Shown here: piece after piece, positions 33,057 to 40,706 of the stretch
Layout: each line of letters starts with the position of its first letter
Numbering within the stretch: position 1 is the first letter of the stretch
NCBI RefSeq assembly: GCF_014873915.1
Contig: NZ_JADBEJ010000005.1
Span: 744,001 to 808,000, forward strand
DNA: 64,000 nucleotides
Reading direction: 5' to 3'
From: Amycolatopsis roodepoortensis
GTDB lineage: Bacteria; Actinomycetota; Actinomycetes; Mycobacteriales; Pseudonocardiaceae
Translations under genes and position numbers: made by a program
The notes under the pieces: model-generated
Told to the model about the DNA's origin: nothing
Databases searched by the model: none
Seen by the model: only the letters and a program-made list of their open reading frames with translations

Positions 33057-34220
33057 TTAACCGTTTACCGGCAGATCCCGAAATGCGTCCCTGATTTCGG
33101 TCACCAGCAGGTCCGGCTGTTCGAGCCCCGGGAAGTGCCCGCCGCGGTCGAGTTCGGTCCACCGGTGCAGGTTCCGGTAGCGGCGCTCCGCCCAGCGTCG
33201 CGCGGTCGGCCACGGGTCGGCGGGGAACAGCGAGACCGCGGTGGGCACGGTCACCGGTCGCGCGTTCTCTTCCTCCGCACTGCGCGGCACCCATCGCATC
33301 GACTCCCAGTACCAGCGAGCGCTCGAAGCGCCGGTGCCGGTGAGCCAGTACAGCGCGATGTTGTCGACCTGTTCCGCCAAGCTCACCCCGCCGCCGTACT
33401 CCGGCCGGTCGTCGGCGTAGGCGGCGAACTTCTCACCGAGCCAGGCGGCGAGCCCCGACGGCGAATCGAGCAGGGAGTAGCCGAGCGTCTGCGGGCGCGT
33501 GCCCATGAGCATTCCGAAGCCGTATCCGTCGGACAGATGCAGATCACGCCGGTCCAGCATGCGGCGTTCGGGCTCGCTCGGCGCCACCCGGTCCTCCGGC
33601 AACGGCGACGCGGAAGGCATCGTCAGGTGCAGGCCCACGACCCGCTCGGGTACCTGGCACGCCAGTTCCGTGCTCACGACGGCACCCCAATCCCCGCCGT
33701 GGGCCCCGAACCGCCGATAGCCGAGCGCGGTCATCAAGCCCGCCCACGCCTTGGCGGTCCGGCCTGGATGCCAGCCGCGCTCGCTGGGCCGCTCGCTGAA
33801 ACCGAAGCCAGGCAACGAAGGCACGACCACGTCGAAGGCGTCGCTCGCGGAACCACCATGGGCCACCGGATCGCTGAGCGGCCTGATCACCTTCTCGAAT
33901 TCGAGGATCGAACCCGGCCAGCCGTGGGTCAGGATCAGCGGGAGCGCCGTGCGCTCGGGCGAGCGGACGTGCCAGAACCCGATGTCCAGCCCGTCGATCC
34001 GGATCCGGTAGTGGGGAATGGTGTTCCACCGGATCTCCCTCGCCCGCCAGTCGTGTCCTCGCCATTCCTGGAGCAACGCCGTCAGCCGGGCCAGCTCGAT
34101 CCCCTGGGTGGCGTCGGGAACCGTCTCCGTTTCGGGAAGGCGTACCCGGGCCAGGCGAGCGTGGAGATCGGCAAGCTCACGGTCGGGAACGTGGATGGTG
34201 AAGGGTTCGATATCGGGCAC
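33057..34220 (-). CDS. Epoxide hydrolase (EHN-type alpha/beta hydrolase)
   Basis: 387 residues. The N-terminal EHN region (PFTIHVPDRELADLHARLAR) is followed by the alpha/beta hydrolase core: HGWPGS oxyanion loop, nucleophile Asp in HGGDWGA, and catalytic His in RGGHFPGLE. The Asp nucleophile marks epoxide hydrolase chemistry rather than an esterase. Cytosolic, single gene. Substrate unknown. Confidence 0.88.
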   Translation of the reverse strand: MPDIEPFTIHVPDRELADLHARLARVRLPETETVPDATQGIELARLTALLQEWRGHDWRAREIRWNTIPHYRIRIDGLDIGFWHVRSPERTALPLILTHGWPGSILEFEKVIRPLSDPVAHGGSASDAFDVVVPSLPGFGFSERPSERGWHPGRTAKAWAGLMTALGYRRFGAHGGDWGAVVSTELACQVPERVVGLHLTMPSASPLPEDRVAPSEPERRMLDRRDLHLSDGYGFGMLMGTRPQTLGYSLLDSPSGLAAWLGEKFAAYADDRPEYGGGVSLAEQVDNIALYWLTGTGASSARWYWESMRWVPRSAEEENARPVTVPTAVSLFPADPWPTARRWAERRYRNLHRWTELDRGGHFPGLEQPDLLVTEIRDAFRDLPVNG

Positions 34221-34638
34221 AGCGCCGAAACTACGGGCGGTTCACGAGGTTTCCCATGCTCGGAATTGACGTTGGCCGGTCAGGGATTGCGCAGCTCCCC
34301 CATCGTGGGAGACGGGGTGCGGTTCTCGGCGGGTGTCGGCTGTCCAGTCACGCGTGTCGTCCATCCCCGCACGCGTGTCGTCCATCCACTCACCGTGAAC
34401 CCGCCCCGGAGACGGTCGTGTGCGTAGTAGTCGATGCGGTGGAACTGGTGGATTCCAGTGATCGGGGTAGCTCTGTGTCGTTGGGTGGGTGACTGGTGAG
34501 CTTCTGAGCGCGGAGCAGGTCCTCGGGCCGGCACGGGGCTCCCGTCGCCACGAGGGAGATCGATCTCCTGAAGAGGCTGCGGCCGCGTTGCTGACGGCAC
34601 CATCGACGGGGATGATCAGCCATCGGCGAGCCGCCTCG
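34221..34638. other. 418-bp gap between epoxide hydrolase and cold-shock genes
   Basis: No convincing gene. It contains the 21-bp tandem repeat at 34331-34393. An open frame across it on the minus strand is low-complexity and repeat-derived. I see no transposase remnant or RNA gene. Confidence 0.6.
34331..34393. repeat. Three 21-bp tandem repeats
   Basis: Units at 34331-34351 (diverged), 34352-34372 and 34373-34393. Consensus GCGTGTCGTCCATCC followed by six variable bases ending CAC. The last two units share 18 consecutive bases. Confidence 0.82.
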
Positions 34639-35586
34639 TCAGAGGCGTTCGACGCGGTCGGCCTGAGGGCCCCGGTCGCTCTGACGCACCGTGTACCGGA
34701 CCCGGTCACCCTTCTGCAGCGGCTCCGACCCCATGATCACGGACGCGTGGGCGAAGAGATCGTCGCCGCCTGCGTCCGGGGTGATGAAGCCGAAGCCGCG
34801 GTCGTCGTCGTAGCGCGCGACGACGCCCTCGCCGCCTCGTACGGGCACGTCCCGCGCCGCCGGCCCTGCGGCCGCGGCAGGTGCCGACCGCTGCGGCGCC
34901 GTCTGGGGCTCGGCGCCCCGGACCAGGTGCACGTCGCGGGCCTGCGGGCCCTTGTCTCCACTAGCCACCTCGTAGGCGACGCGGTCGCCCTCCGCGAGCC
35001 ACGTCAGCCCCTCGGCCAGGGCCCGGGCGTGGACGAAGACGTCCCCGGCGCCGGAGTCGGGGTTGATGAAGCCGAAGCCCTTGTCCTCGTCGTACCAGGC
35101 CACCGTGCCGTCGGCACCGTCCGCGATACCAGCCGCAGCGGGTGAGCCGGCCCCTGCTCCCAGTGGGATCACGTGCCCGGCCTGCGGGCCGCGCTCGCCT
35201 TCGACGATCAGGAAGGCCACCCGCTGCCCCTCGGTGACCACGCCGCCGGTCACGATGGCGGAGCTGTGCACGAAGATGTCGGCGCCGCCGCCGTCCGGCG
35301 ATGCGAAGCCGTACCCCTTGCCCGGCTCGTACCAGGTGACGGTGCCGAGCAGGCCCACGGCGCTGCCGGTGGCCGCATCGGCGGTGACGCGAACATGCAG
35401 CGCCTGGGGCCCGCGGTCGTTCTCGCCGACCTCGAACACGACGGCCTGACCCTCGCGGAGCATTTTCGCGCCGCCGTCCCCGACGATCTCGGAGGCGTGC
35501 ACGAACACGTCCGGCGAGCCGTCCTCGGGCGCGAGGAAGCCGAAACCCCGTTCGGCGTCGAACCAACGGACGGTCCCTTGCGGCAT
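34639..35586 (-). CDS. Four-domain cold-shock (CSD) protein
   Basis: 315 residues with four complete cold-shock domains: 1-68, 79-140, 158-222 and 252-314. Each has RNP1 (RGFGFL, KGYGFA, KGFGFI, RGFGFI) and RNP2 (DVFVH, DIFVH, DVFVH, DLFAH) and ends with a RGPQA or KGPQA turn. Linkers are Ala/Pro-rich, the longest before domain 4. Bacterial CSPs usually have one domain, binding single-stranded RNA as chaperones. Four in series would bind a longer strand. Monocistronic as far as visible. Confidence 0.93.
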   Translation of the reverse strand: MPQGTVRWFDAERGFGFLAPEDGSPDVFVHASEIVGDGGAKMLREGQAVVFEVGENDRGPQALHVRVTADAATGSAVGLLGTVTWYEPGKGYGFASPDGGGADIFVHSSAIVTGGVVTEGQRVAFLIVEGERGPQAGHVIPLGAGAGSPAAAGIADGADGTVAWYDEDKGFGFINPDSGAGDVFVHARALAEGLTWLAEGDRVAYEVASGDKGPQARDVHLVRGAEPQTAPQRSAPAAAAGPAARDVPVRGGEGVVARYDDDRGFGFITPDAGGDDLFAHASVIMGSEPLQKGDRVRYTVRQSDRGPQADRVERL

Positions 35587-35855
35587 AAAAGGCTCCAGGT
35601 CGAGAGGGCGGGCACTGGCCCCCAGTCTCCCTGACAGACCTCCGGTCCGTTGGGCCGGGCCCTCAGTCGGGCGGTGCGGAGCCAGGGGCGGGCCGTTGGT
35701 TCACCTAGCGACACGCCGAGTTTTGAGACCAGGTCTAAACACCGTCTGGACTCTCCAGATGCCCTGGCGACCCTCACCCCACACGACCGGGCGCTCCCAA
35801 CTGAAGGCATGGCGAAGGGCCCGTCGCCGGTGTGGCTGGCGGGCTCTTCGGGGGT

Positions 35856-37109
35856 TCAGCGGTGGTGGAGGGTGTTGCGGCGGGGTTGTCGGAGCGGGTC
35901 TCGGTATTGGGGTGGGATGAACTCCGGTAATCCGTCGGTGGCCATGCGGACTTCCCAGTCGCCGTGGTGAATCAACCGGTGATGAAACCCGCACAGCAGC
36001 ACCAAGTTCCGGAGATCTGTCGGACCACCGTCCACCCAGTGATGAATGTGATGGGCGTGGCAGTTCTTCGGTTTCCGATGACATCCCGGGAACGCACAGC
36101 CGCCATCGCGGATGTTCAACGCCCATCTCTGGCCGGGGGTGACGAACCGCCTGAGCCGCCCCACATCCAAGGGTTCACCGGCGGCACTCATTACCACTGG
36201 GAGCATCAGGCAGTCGCAGGCTGCGAGTCGGGCTTCCCGGGCGGTCATCGTTCCGACGAAGTCCAGGCAGGCGGTGCCGAGGCCGGATTTGAGTTCGTCG
36301 AGTCCGATGGTGACGTGCACGAGGGTGCGGTAGCCGCTGGTTCCGGGTTGGTCGGGGCAGGCGATGGCTAGGTCGAGGAGTTCGGCCCAGGCGTCGCCCA
36401 TGCGTTCGCACTTCATCCGCAGATCCGCTTGGCCGAATTCGTCGACCGGCCGCGGCTGGGCATACGCCTCCAGGGCGGCGGCGGTCCGGGCACCGGTCTC
36501 GTCGTCCAGCAGCCCGGTCAACTTCCAGAACCCGTCCCTGCGCCGCTCCAGCGTGATCTCCCGGCGTGGTTCCTTGGGCTCAGGCTCCTTGGGTTCGTTG
36601 CCGTCGGGGTCAAGCCAGCCCAGCAGTTTCGCCTCAGCTTTCGCCAGTTGTCGCGGACCAGCGGTCGGGGCCAGGTCGGCGAGGATCCTCTCCGCCTCCG
36701 CCCGATCCTCAGCGGAGGTGTCGGCAGGGAGCCTTTTCAAGATGTCCAGGATCTGATCGATCCGCTCGTCCCCGACCAGGCCCTCGGCGGCGACCGCGGC
36801 GGTCGCCGGTGCGACAGCCGGAACCTCGCTGCCGTCCAGTGCCCGCGTCGGATTCAACGCGATGGCCCGGTTCACCACCGCACGCGCTTCACCGACCGAC
36901 AATCCCGCCATATCGGCGAACCACTTATCCGTACGGCCATACCCATACAAGTCTTTGACGCCCCGATTCTCGATCTCCGCCAGAAACTGCCCCAACGCGG
37001 CAGTGGCCATCCGAATCACCAGCAAGGACTGGTGCACGCCATGAGCAAGCTCCAGCTTGCCGGCGCGCCACAACTCCTGCGGCAACTCGGGGAGAAAGGT
37101 CTCGGACAC
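35856..37109 (-). CDS. DUF222 / 13E12-type protein with HNH nuclease domain
   Basis: 417 residues from GTG 37109 (VSETFLPELPQ). The N-terminal two-thirds are DUF222, with a charged linker near 175-190. The C-terminus is HNH: GGCAFPGCHRKPKNCHAHHIHHW and GGPTDLRNLVLLCGFHHRLIHH (both shortened), including paired CxxC zinc ligands. Family members are multicopy in actinomycetes and several in M. tuberculosis are SOS-linked. The -10-like TATTAT (37116-37121) ends only 6 bp before GTG and leaves no room for a Shine-Dalgarno, suggesting a leaderless mRNA. TTG at 37139 would start inside the LexA box and is rejected. Confidence 0.87.
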   Translation of the reverse strand: MSETFLPELPQELWRAGKLELAHGVHQSLLVIRMATAALGQFLAEIENRGVKDLYGYGRTDKWFADMAGLSVGEARAVVNRAIALNPTRALDGSEVPAVAPATAAVAAEGLVGDERIDQILDILKRLPADTSAEDRAEAERILADLAPTAGPRQLAKAEAKLLGWLDPDGNEPKEPEPKEPRREITLERRRDGFWKLTGLLDDETGARTAAALEAYAQPRPVDEFGQADLRMKCERMGDAWAELLDLAIACPDQPGTSGYRTLVHVTIGLDELKSGLGTACLDFVGTMTAREARLAACDCLMLPVVMSAAGEPLDVGRLRRFVTPGQRWALNIRDGGCAFPGCHRKPKNCHAHHIHHWVDGGPTDLRNLVLLCGFHHRLIHHGDWEVRMATDGLPEFIPPQYRDPLRQPRRNTLHHR

Positions 37110-37132
37110 ACCTCCATAATACCCGAATAAAT

Positions 37133-37146
37133 AGAACAAGTGTTCG
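37133..37146. promoter_or_regulatory. LexA (SOS) box upstream of the DUF222-HNH gene
   Basis: AGAAC-AAGT-GTTCG contains the actinobacterial SOS core GAAC-N4-GTTC, 24 bp before the start and overlapping the -35 region. LexA sites before 13E12-family genes are known in M. tuberculosis. Confidence 0.65.
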
Positions 37147-37244
37147 TAATTTTAAGCAACAATGAACGGGCGCATTTAACACCGAAGAGTGGAACAGGAC
37201 GATTGCCTCTGCTCCGCCGATCACAAGTCACTACCCAACCACCC

Positions 37245-37260
37245 GAGTAAGCGCTTACTC
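37245..37260. promoter_or_regulatory. Perfect 16-bp palindrome before the interrupted gene
   Basis: GAGTAAGCGCTTACTC, 53 bp before GTG 37313, of TetR-operator shape. The TetR gene at 37959 is on the far side of the gene. Confidence 0.6.
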
Positions 37261-37312
37261 TGAGGCGGCAACGAACCCGGACATGGTCCGACGAGAAGGA
37301 GAACAGCACGCA

Positions 37313-37912
37313 GTGACTTCACCGGCAGCACAGCTCGAATCAGCACTCGCCGCCACCATCGCGGAGAAGACGGCACGCGGCTCGACCGACTCCCTACCGC
37401 CCGAGCAGGGATGACATCCCGGCGCCAGGATCGGGGCCACCGCCGAACAAGGGGCGCTCATCGCCTACAACGACGACGGATCCGCCGGCATCTGCGTTCT
37501 CGAGAACGGCCGCGGCACGTGGCTGAACCTGCAGCCCCAAGACCAAGACCAAAACCGCCGTCCGTATTCGGTATGGCACTGGATGCCCGCCTACAACGGC
37601 CGCCCCGCCTGGCTGCTGGGCGCGCTCACCCGTGAAGCGACCCGATTGGAACTGGTCGGCAACGACGGCACGGTGGCCGAAGCCGACATCGTCGACGGCA
37701 CCTTCGCGGCGGAAATAACCGTGGACATGGCCAGCCTCCGCGAGGCGAAAGGGAGGCTGGAAAGCCACGAACCCGGCTCCGACGAAGGGCGCGCGGAGTT
37801 CGAGCGCCTGATGGCGGACTCGCGAACGGAAATGACCCAGCTCAAGGTCCGGGTCTATGACGGCACCGGAGCACTGCTTTACGACGGCGCGGCGATCGAC
37901 GCCACCGATTAG
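37313..37912 (+). pseudogene. Hypothetical gene interrupted by one in-frame TGA
   Basis: GTG 37313, with GAAGGAG upstream, opens a frame that reads 33 codons (TSPAAQLESALAATIAEKTA...PPEQG), meets TGA at 37412-37414, and continues in the same frame without another stop for 165 codons to the stop at 37910-37912. The part after TGA (ALIAYNDDGSAGICVLENG, RRPYSVWHWMPAYNGRPAW, and a charged helix near the end) is plainly coding. It has no ATG/GTG/TTG between the TGA and ATG 37583. One substitution, for example CGA to TGA, would explain it. Sequencing error or readthrough are alternatives. If translation starts at 37583, a 109-residue C-terminal product results. Family unknown. Confidence 0.75.
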
Positions 37913-37920
37913 GCGAATCT

Positions 37921-37955
37921 GTTCGACGGGCTCCGCGTCCAGGAGCCCGTCGAAC
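37921..37955. terminator. Bidirectional terminator
   Basis: Perfect 14-bp stem (37921-37934 with 37942-37955), 7-nt loop, between convergent stops. Confidence 0.88.
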
Positions 37956-37958
37956 GGA

Positions 37959-38567
37959 TTATGAGACCAGCCGCCTGAGCAACGACCCGGCGTCCTCGGC
38001 GAGGCCGTTCTCCTCGCCGGCGAGATGGTGGAGCAGCGCCTGCTGGAACAGGCCGTCGAAGGCGGCGTAAGCAACCTGCCCTGTCACGACAGGCGCCGCG
38101 TCGGCGAGTTCGGCATAGCGCTCCACGACGCGCCAGATCATCGCCTGCCGCTGGGCGTCGATCTCCAGCACGTCGGCGCGGAACGCGGACTCGAAAAGGC
38201 TCTGGTTCCGCAGGTCGTACCACAGCCGGTGCATCGCGGCGTCCGCCCGTAACGTGTCCGCCATCGCGGCACCGAAGCCCCGTTCGAGTTCTTCGGCCGA
38301 CGTCGCCATGGCCACGGCCTCGTCGTAGCGGGTCACGCACACTTCTTCGAACTTCCGGACCGCGTAGGTCAGCAGCTCCACCTTGTCGGTGAAGTAGTAG
38401 TGCAGCACGCCGTGCGAGAAGTTCGACTTCTGCGCGATCTCCCGCAGGCTCGTCCTCGCGTACCCCAGCTCGGACAACGCCTGCAGCGCGGACTCCGCCA
38501 GTTCCGCCCGCCGCTGGGCGAACTTGTCGACGCTCCGGCGTGCGATCCGCTCGCTCGTCTCGGTCAC
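37959..38567 (-). CDS. TetR-family regulator of the SDR-ligase operon
   Basis: 202 residues from GTG 38567 (CAGGAA upstream; GTG 38570 is an equal alternative). HTH: TSLREIAQKSNFSHGVLHYYF region, at about 39-59. FSHGVLHYYFTDKVELL is a well-conserved TetR end. It is divergent from a three-gene fatty-acid-like operon with two identical operator repeats in between. Confidence 0.9.
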   Translation of the reverse strand: MTETSERIARRSVDKFAQRRAELAESALQALSELGYARTSLREIAQKSNFSHGVLHYYFTDKVELLTYAVRKFEEVCVTRYDEAVAMATSAEELERGFGAAMADTLRADAAMHRLWYDLRNQSLFESAFRADVLEIDAQRQAMIWRVVERYAELADAAPVVTGQVAYAAFDGLFQQALLHHLAGEENGLAEDAGSLLRRLVS

Positions 38568-38633
38568 CACGAGTTCCTGTCCGGTCCGGGAGCCCGCGCC
38601 TGCCGCGGGTCCCACAGTCTAGCGTCGCCGAAT

Positions 38634-38672
38634 TCTTGACGACTGTCCAAGAAAATCTTGACGACTGTCCAA
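38634..38672. promoter_or_regulatory. Two identical TetR boxes, 22 bp apart
   Basis: TCTTGACGACTGTCCAA at 38634-38650 and 38656-38672. Each contains GTCCAA with a degenerate inverted partner, and includes TTGACG that could be a -35. Two helical turns apart. Confidence 0.75.
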
Positions 38673-38731
38673 AACTGGCTCAGGATGTGACCCACGCCGC
38701 AACCGCGGACCGTCTCAAGGAGGAGAAGTCC

Positions 38732-39535
38732 ATGGGTTCGTACGACCTTTCGGGCCGGAAAGCCCTGGTCACGGGTGGAGCGCAGGGCCTGGGAGCCGGA
38801 ATGGCCGAAGCGCTGGCCCTGGCGGGCGCCTCGGTGGTCATCGGCGACGTCCAGGAGGATCTCGGGCGCGCCACCGCCGATCAGATCAAGCAGAAGGGCG
38901 CCAACGCGGGCTTCGTCCGGCTCGACGTCACCGACGAACAGAGCTGGGAGCAGGCGGTCACCGCGGTCATCGGCGAACTCGGCGGGCTGGACATCGTGGT
39001 GAACAACGCCGGCGTCGAGATCACCGGCCTTGTCGCCGATCTCGACCCCGCCGACGTGCGCAAGATGCTCGACGTCAACGTGCTCGGCACCGCGCTCGGC
39101 GTGAAGCACGCCTTCCGTGCGATGCGTCCCGGCGGACCGGCGGGCACCGGTGGCGCCGTCGTGAACATCGCCTCGGTCGCCGCGACCATCGCCTTCCCCG
39201 GGATCGCGGGCTATTCGGCGACGAAATCGGCGGTTGACCGGCTGACCAGGGTCGCCGCGATGGAGGCCGGGAAGCTCGGCTACGGCGTCCGCGTCAACTG
39301 CGTCTACCCCGGCCTCGTCCCCACTCAGATGGGCAACCAGCTCGCGCAGGACGTCGTCGAGGTCGGCCTGTTCCCCAGTGTCGAAGAGGCCATCGGCGCC
39401 GTCATCGGGCAGACCCCGGCCGGACGGCTCGGCGAGGTCGCGGACATGGCCGACGCCGTCGTGTTCCTCGCTTCCGACGCCGCCCGCTTCATCACCGGCG
39501 CCGGGCTCCCGGTCGACGGCGGAATGGGCATGTGA
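38732..39535 (+). CDS. SDR oxidoreductase (3-hydroxyacyl/steroid dehydrogenase-like)
   Basis: 267 residues from ATG 38732 (AAGGAGGAG upstream). Classical SDR: TGGAQGLGAG nucleotide loop, NNAG (NNAGVEI), Ser in NIASVA, YSATK catalytic pair (GYSATKSAV). DGGMGM at the end is standard. GDVQEDL (Asp) after strand 2 indicates NAD preference. First gene of an operon with a saccharopine-dehydrogenase-like protein and an acyl-CoA ligase. Confidence 0.93.
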   Translation: MGSYDLSGRKALVTGGAQGLGAGMAEALALAGASVVIGDVQEDLGRATADQIKQKGANAGFVRLDVTDEQSWEQAVTAVIGELGGLDIVVNNAGVEITGLVADLDPADVRKMLDVNVLGTALGVKHAFRAMRPGGPAGTGGAVVNIASVAATIAFPGIAGYSATKSAVDRLTRVAAMEAGKLGYGVRVNCVYPGLVPTQMGNQLAQDVVEVGLFPSVEEAIGAVIGQTPAGRLGEVADMADAVVFLASDAARFITGAGLPVDGGMGM

Positions 39536-39561
39536 CCAGCACCGACCCGAAAGGAATCACC

Positions 39562-40689
39562 ATGAGCAGCCCCAAACCCGTCGTGGTCTACGGCGCCTCC
39601 GGCTACACCGGACGGCTGATCTGCGAGTACCTGCGCGAGTACAACGTCCCGTTCATCGCCGCCGGCCGGGACAAGGCCCGCATCCAGGAGGCGATCGACC
39701 ACGTTCCCGGTCTCGACACCATCGACCACGAGGTCGTCGAGGTCTCGCACGACGTCGAAGCGCTCACCGAACTGTTCCGCGACGCCAAGGTCGTCTGCAA
39801 CACCGTCGGCCCGTTCAGCGAGTACGGCCACGAGGTCGTCGAAGCGTGCCTGCGCACCGGAACGCATTACCTCGACACCACCGGCGAACAGGACTGGCTG
39901 ATCTCCGCCGAGGAGCGCTACGGCGCGCGGATGGCGGAGCAGGGCCTCCTGCTCTCCCCCGGTATCGCGCAGATGTACACCACCGGCGAGATCGCGGCGA
40001 ACCTCTGCCTGGAGACCCCGGGACTGGACACTTTGGACATCCTGGTGTTCTGGAAGGGTTATCCCACGGTCGCTTCCACGAAGACCATCCTCGTCAACGC
40101 CGCGCTCTCGGCCGCGTACTACCTCGAACAGAACGAGTACCTGCCCTGGCCCGCGGACGGCGGCCTGCAGGACGTCACCGTGCCCGGCCACCACGAGACC
40201 GGGCTGGCCCTGCCCTGGGGCGGTACGTCGCATCCGGTCTGGTTCAAGAACGACGCCCGGGTGGCCAACGTCAAGGCCGTCGGCGGCGTCTTCGACCGCG
40301 CGCTGATGCAGGGTGTGCCGCAGATCGTCGCTGCCGTGCTGGAACAGGTAAAAGACCTGCCACTGGAGGAAAAGATGCGCGTGCTGGCCGAGCAGGCCGC
40401 GGCGGTGCGCGACGAGATGCCGCCGCGGGAGAACCAGCGGCTCAACACGTCGCTCGACTCGGTGCACGCGTCGGGACCGCTGGGCCGCGCGCACTGCGTC
40501 ATCCACGGCACGTGCAATTACAAGCAGACCGGGCTGATGCAGGCTTACGGCGCTTACTCGCTGCTGCAACAGCCGCCCAAGCGGGTCGGTTTCGCGTCCG
40601 GGTGCCAGGCTTTCGGTCACCGCGAACTGCTCGGCGTGCTACGAAGCTTCGGGCTGGTTTCGAAGCCGGTCCTGACCGTCCACGACTGA
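39562..40689 (+). CDS. Saccharopine dehydrogenase-like NAD(P)-binding protein (DUF5938 type)
   Basis: 375 residues from ATG 39562 (AAAGGAATC upstream). YGASGYTGRLICEYL is a Rossmann loop of the saccharopine dehydrogenase-like class that reduces trans-acyl enoyl groups or cleaves C-N bonds. VGPFSEYGHEVVEACLRTGTHYLDTTGE is the second conserved block (given in part: GPFSEYG, HYLDTTGE). It is between the SDR and the ligase, so it likely acts in the same acyl pathway. Exact reaction unknown. Confidence 0.82.
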   Translation: MSSPKPVVVYGASGYTGRLICEYLREYNVPFIAAGRDKARIQEAIDHVPGLDTIDHEVVEVSHDVEALTELFRDAKVVCNTVGPFSEYGHEVVEACLRTGTHYLDTTGEQDWLISAEERYGARMAEQGLLLSPGIAQMYTTGEIAANLCLETPGLDTLDILVFWKGYPTVASTKTILVNAALSAAYYLEQNEYLPWPADGGLQDVTVPGHHETGLALPWGGTSHPVWFKNDARVANVKAVGGVFDRALMQGVPQIVAAVLEQVKDLPLEEKMRVLAEQAAAVRDEMPPRENQRLNTSLDSVHASGPLGRAHCVIHGTCNYKQTGLMQAYGAYSLLQQPPKRVGFASGCQAFGHRELLGVLRSFGLVSKPVLTVHD

Positions 40690-40706
40690 CCCGGGAGGAC
40701 GAGCGC

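Noticed and set aside
34242..34709. 155-residue minus-strand open frame
   Set aside because: Its sequence is repeat-driven (MDDTR units come from the 21-bp tandem repeat), has no ribosome-binding site and overlaps the cold-shock gene's end.
37411..37635. ATG at 37411 as start of a real second gene after the TGA
   Set aside because: That ATG is in another frame and gives an Arg-rich shadow peptide; the frame after the TGA at 37412 continues the same coding pattern.
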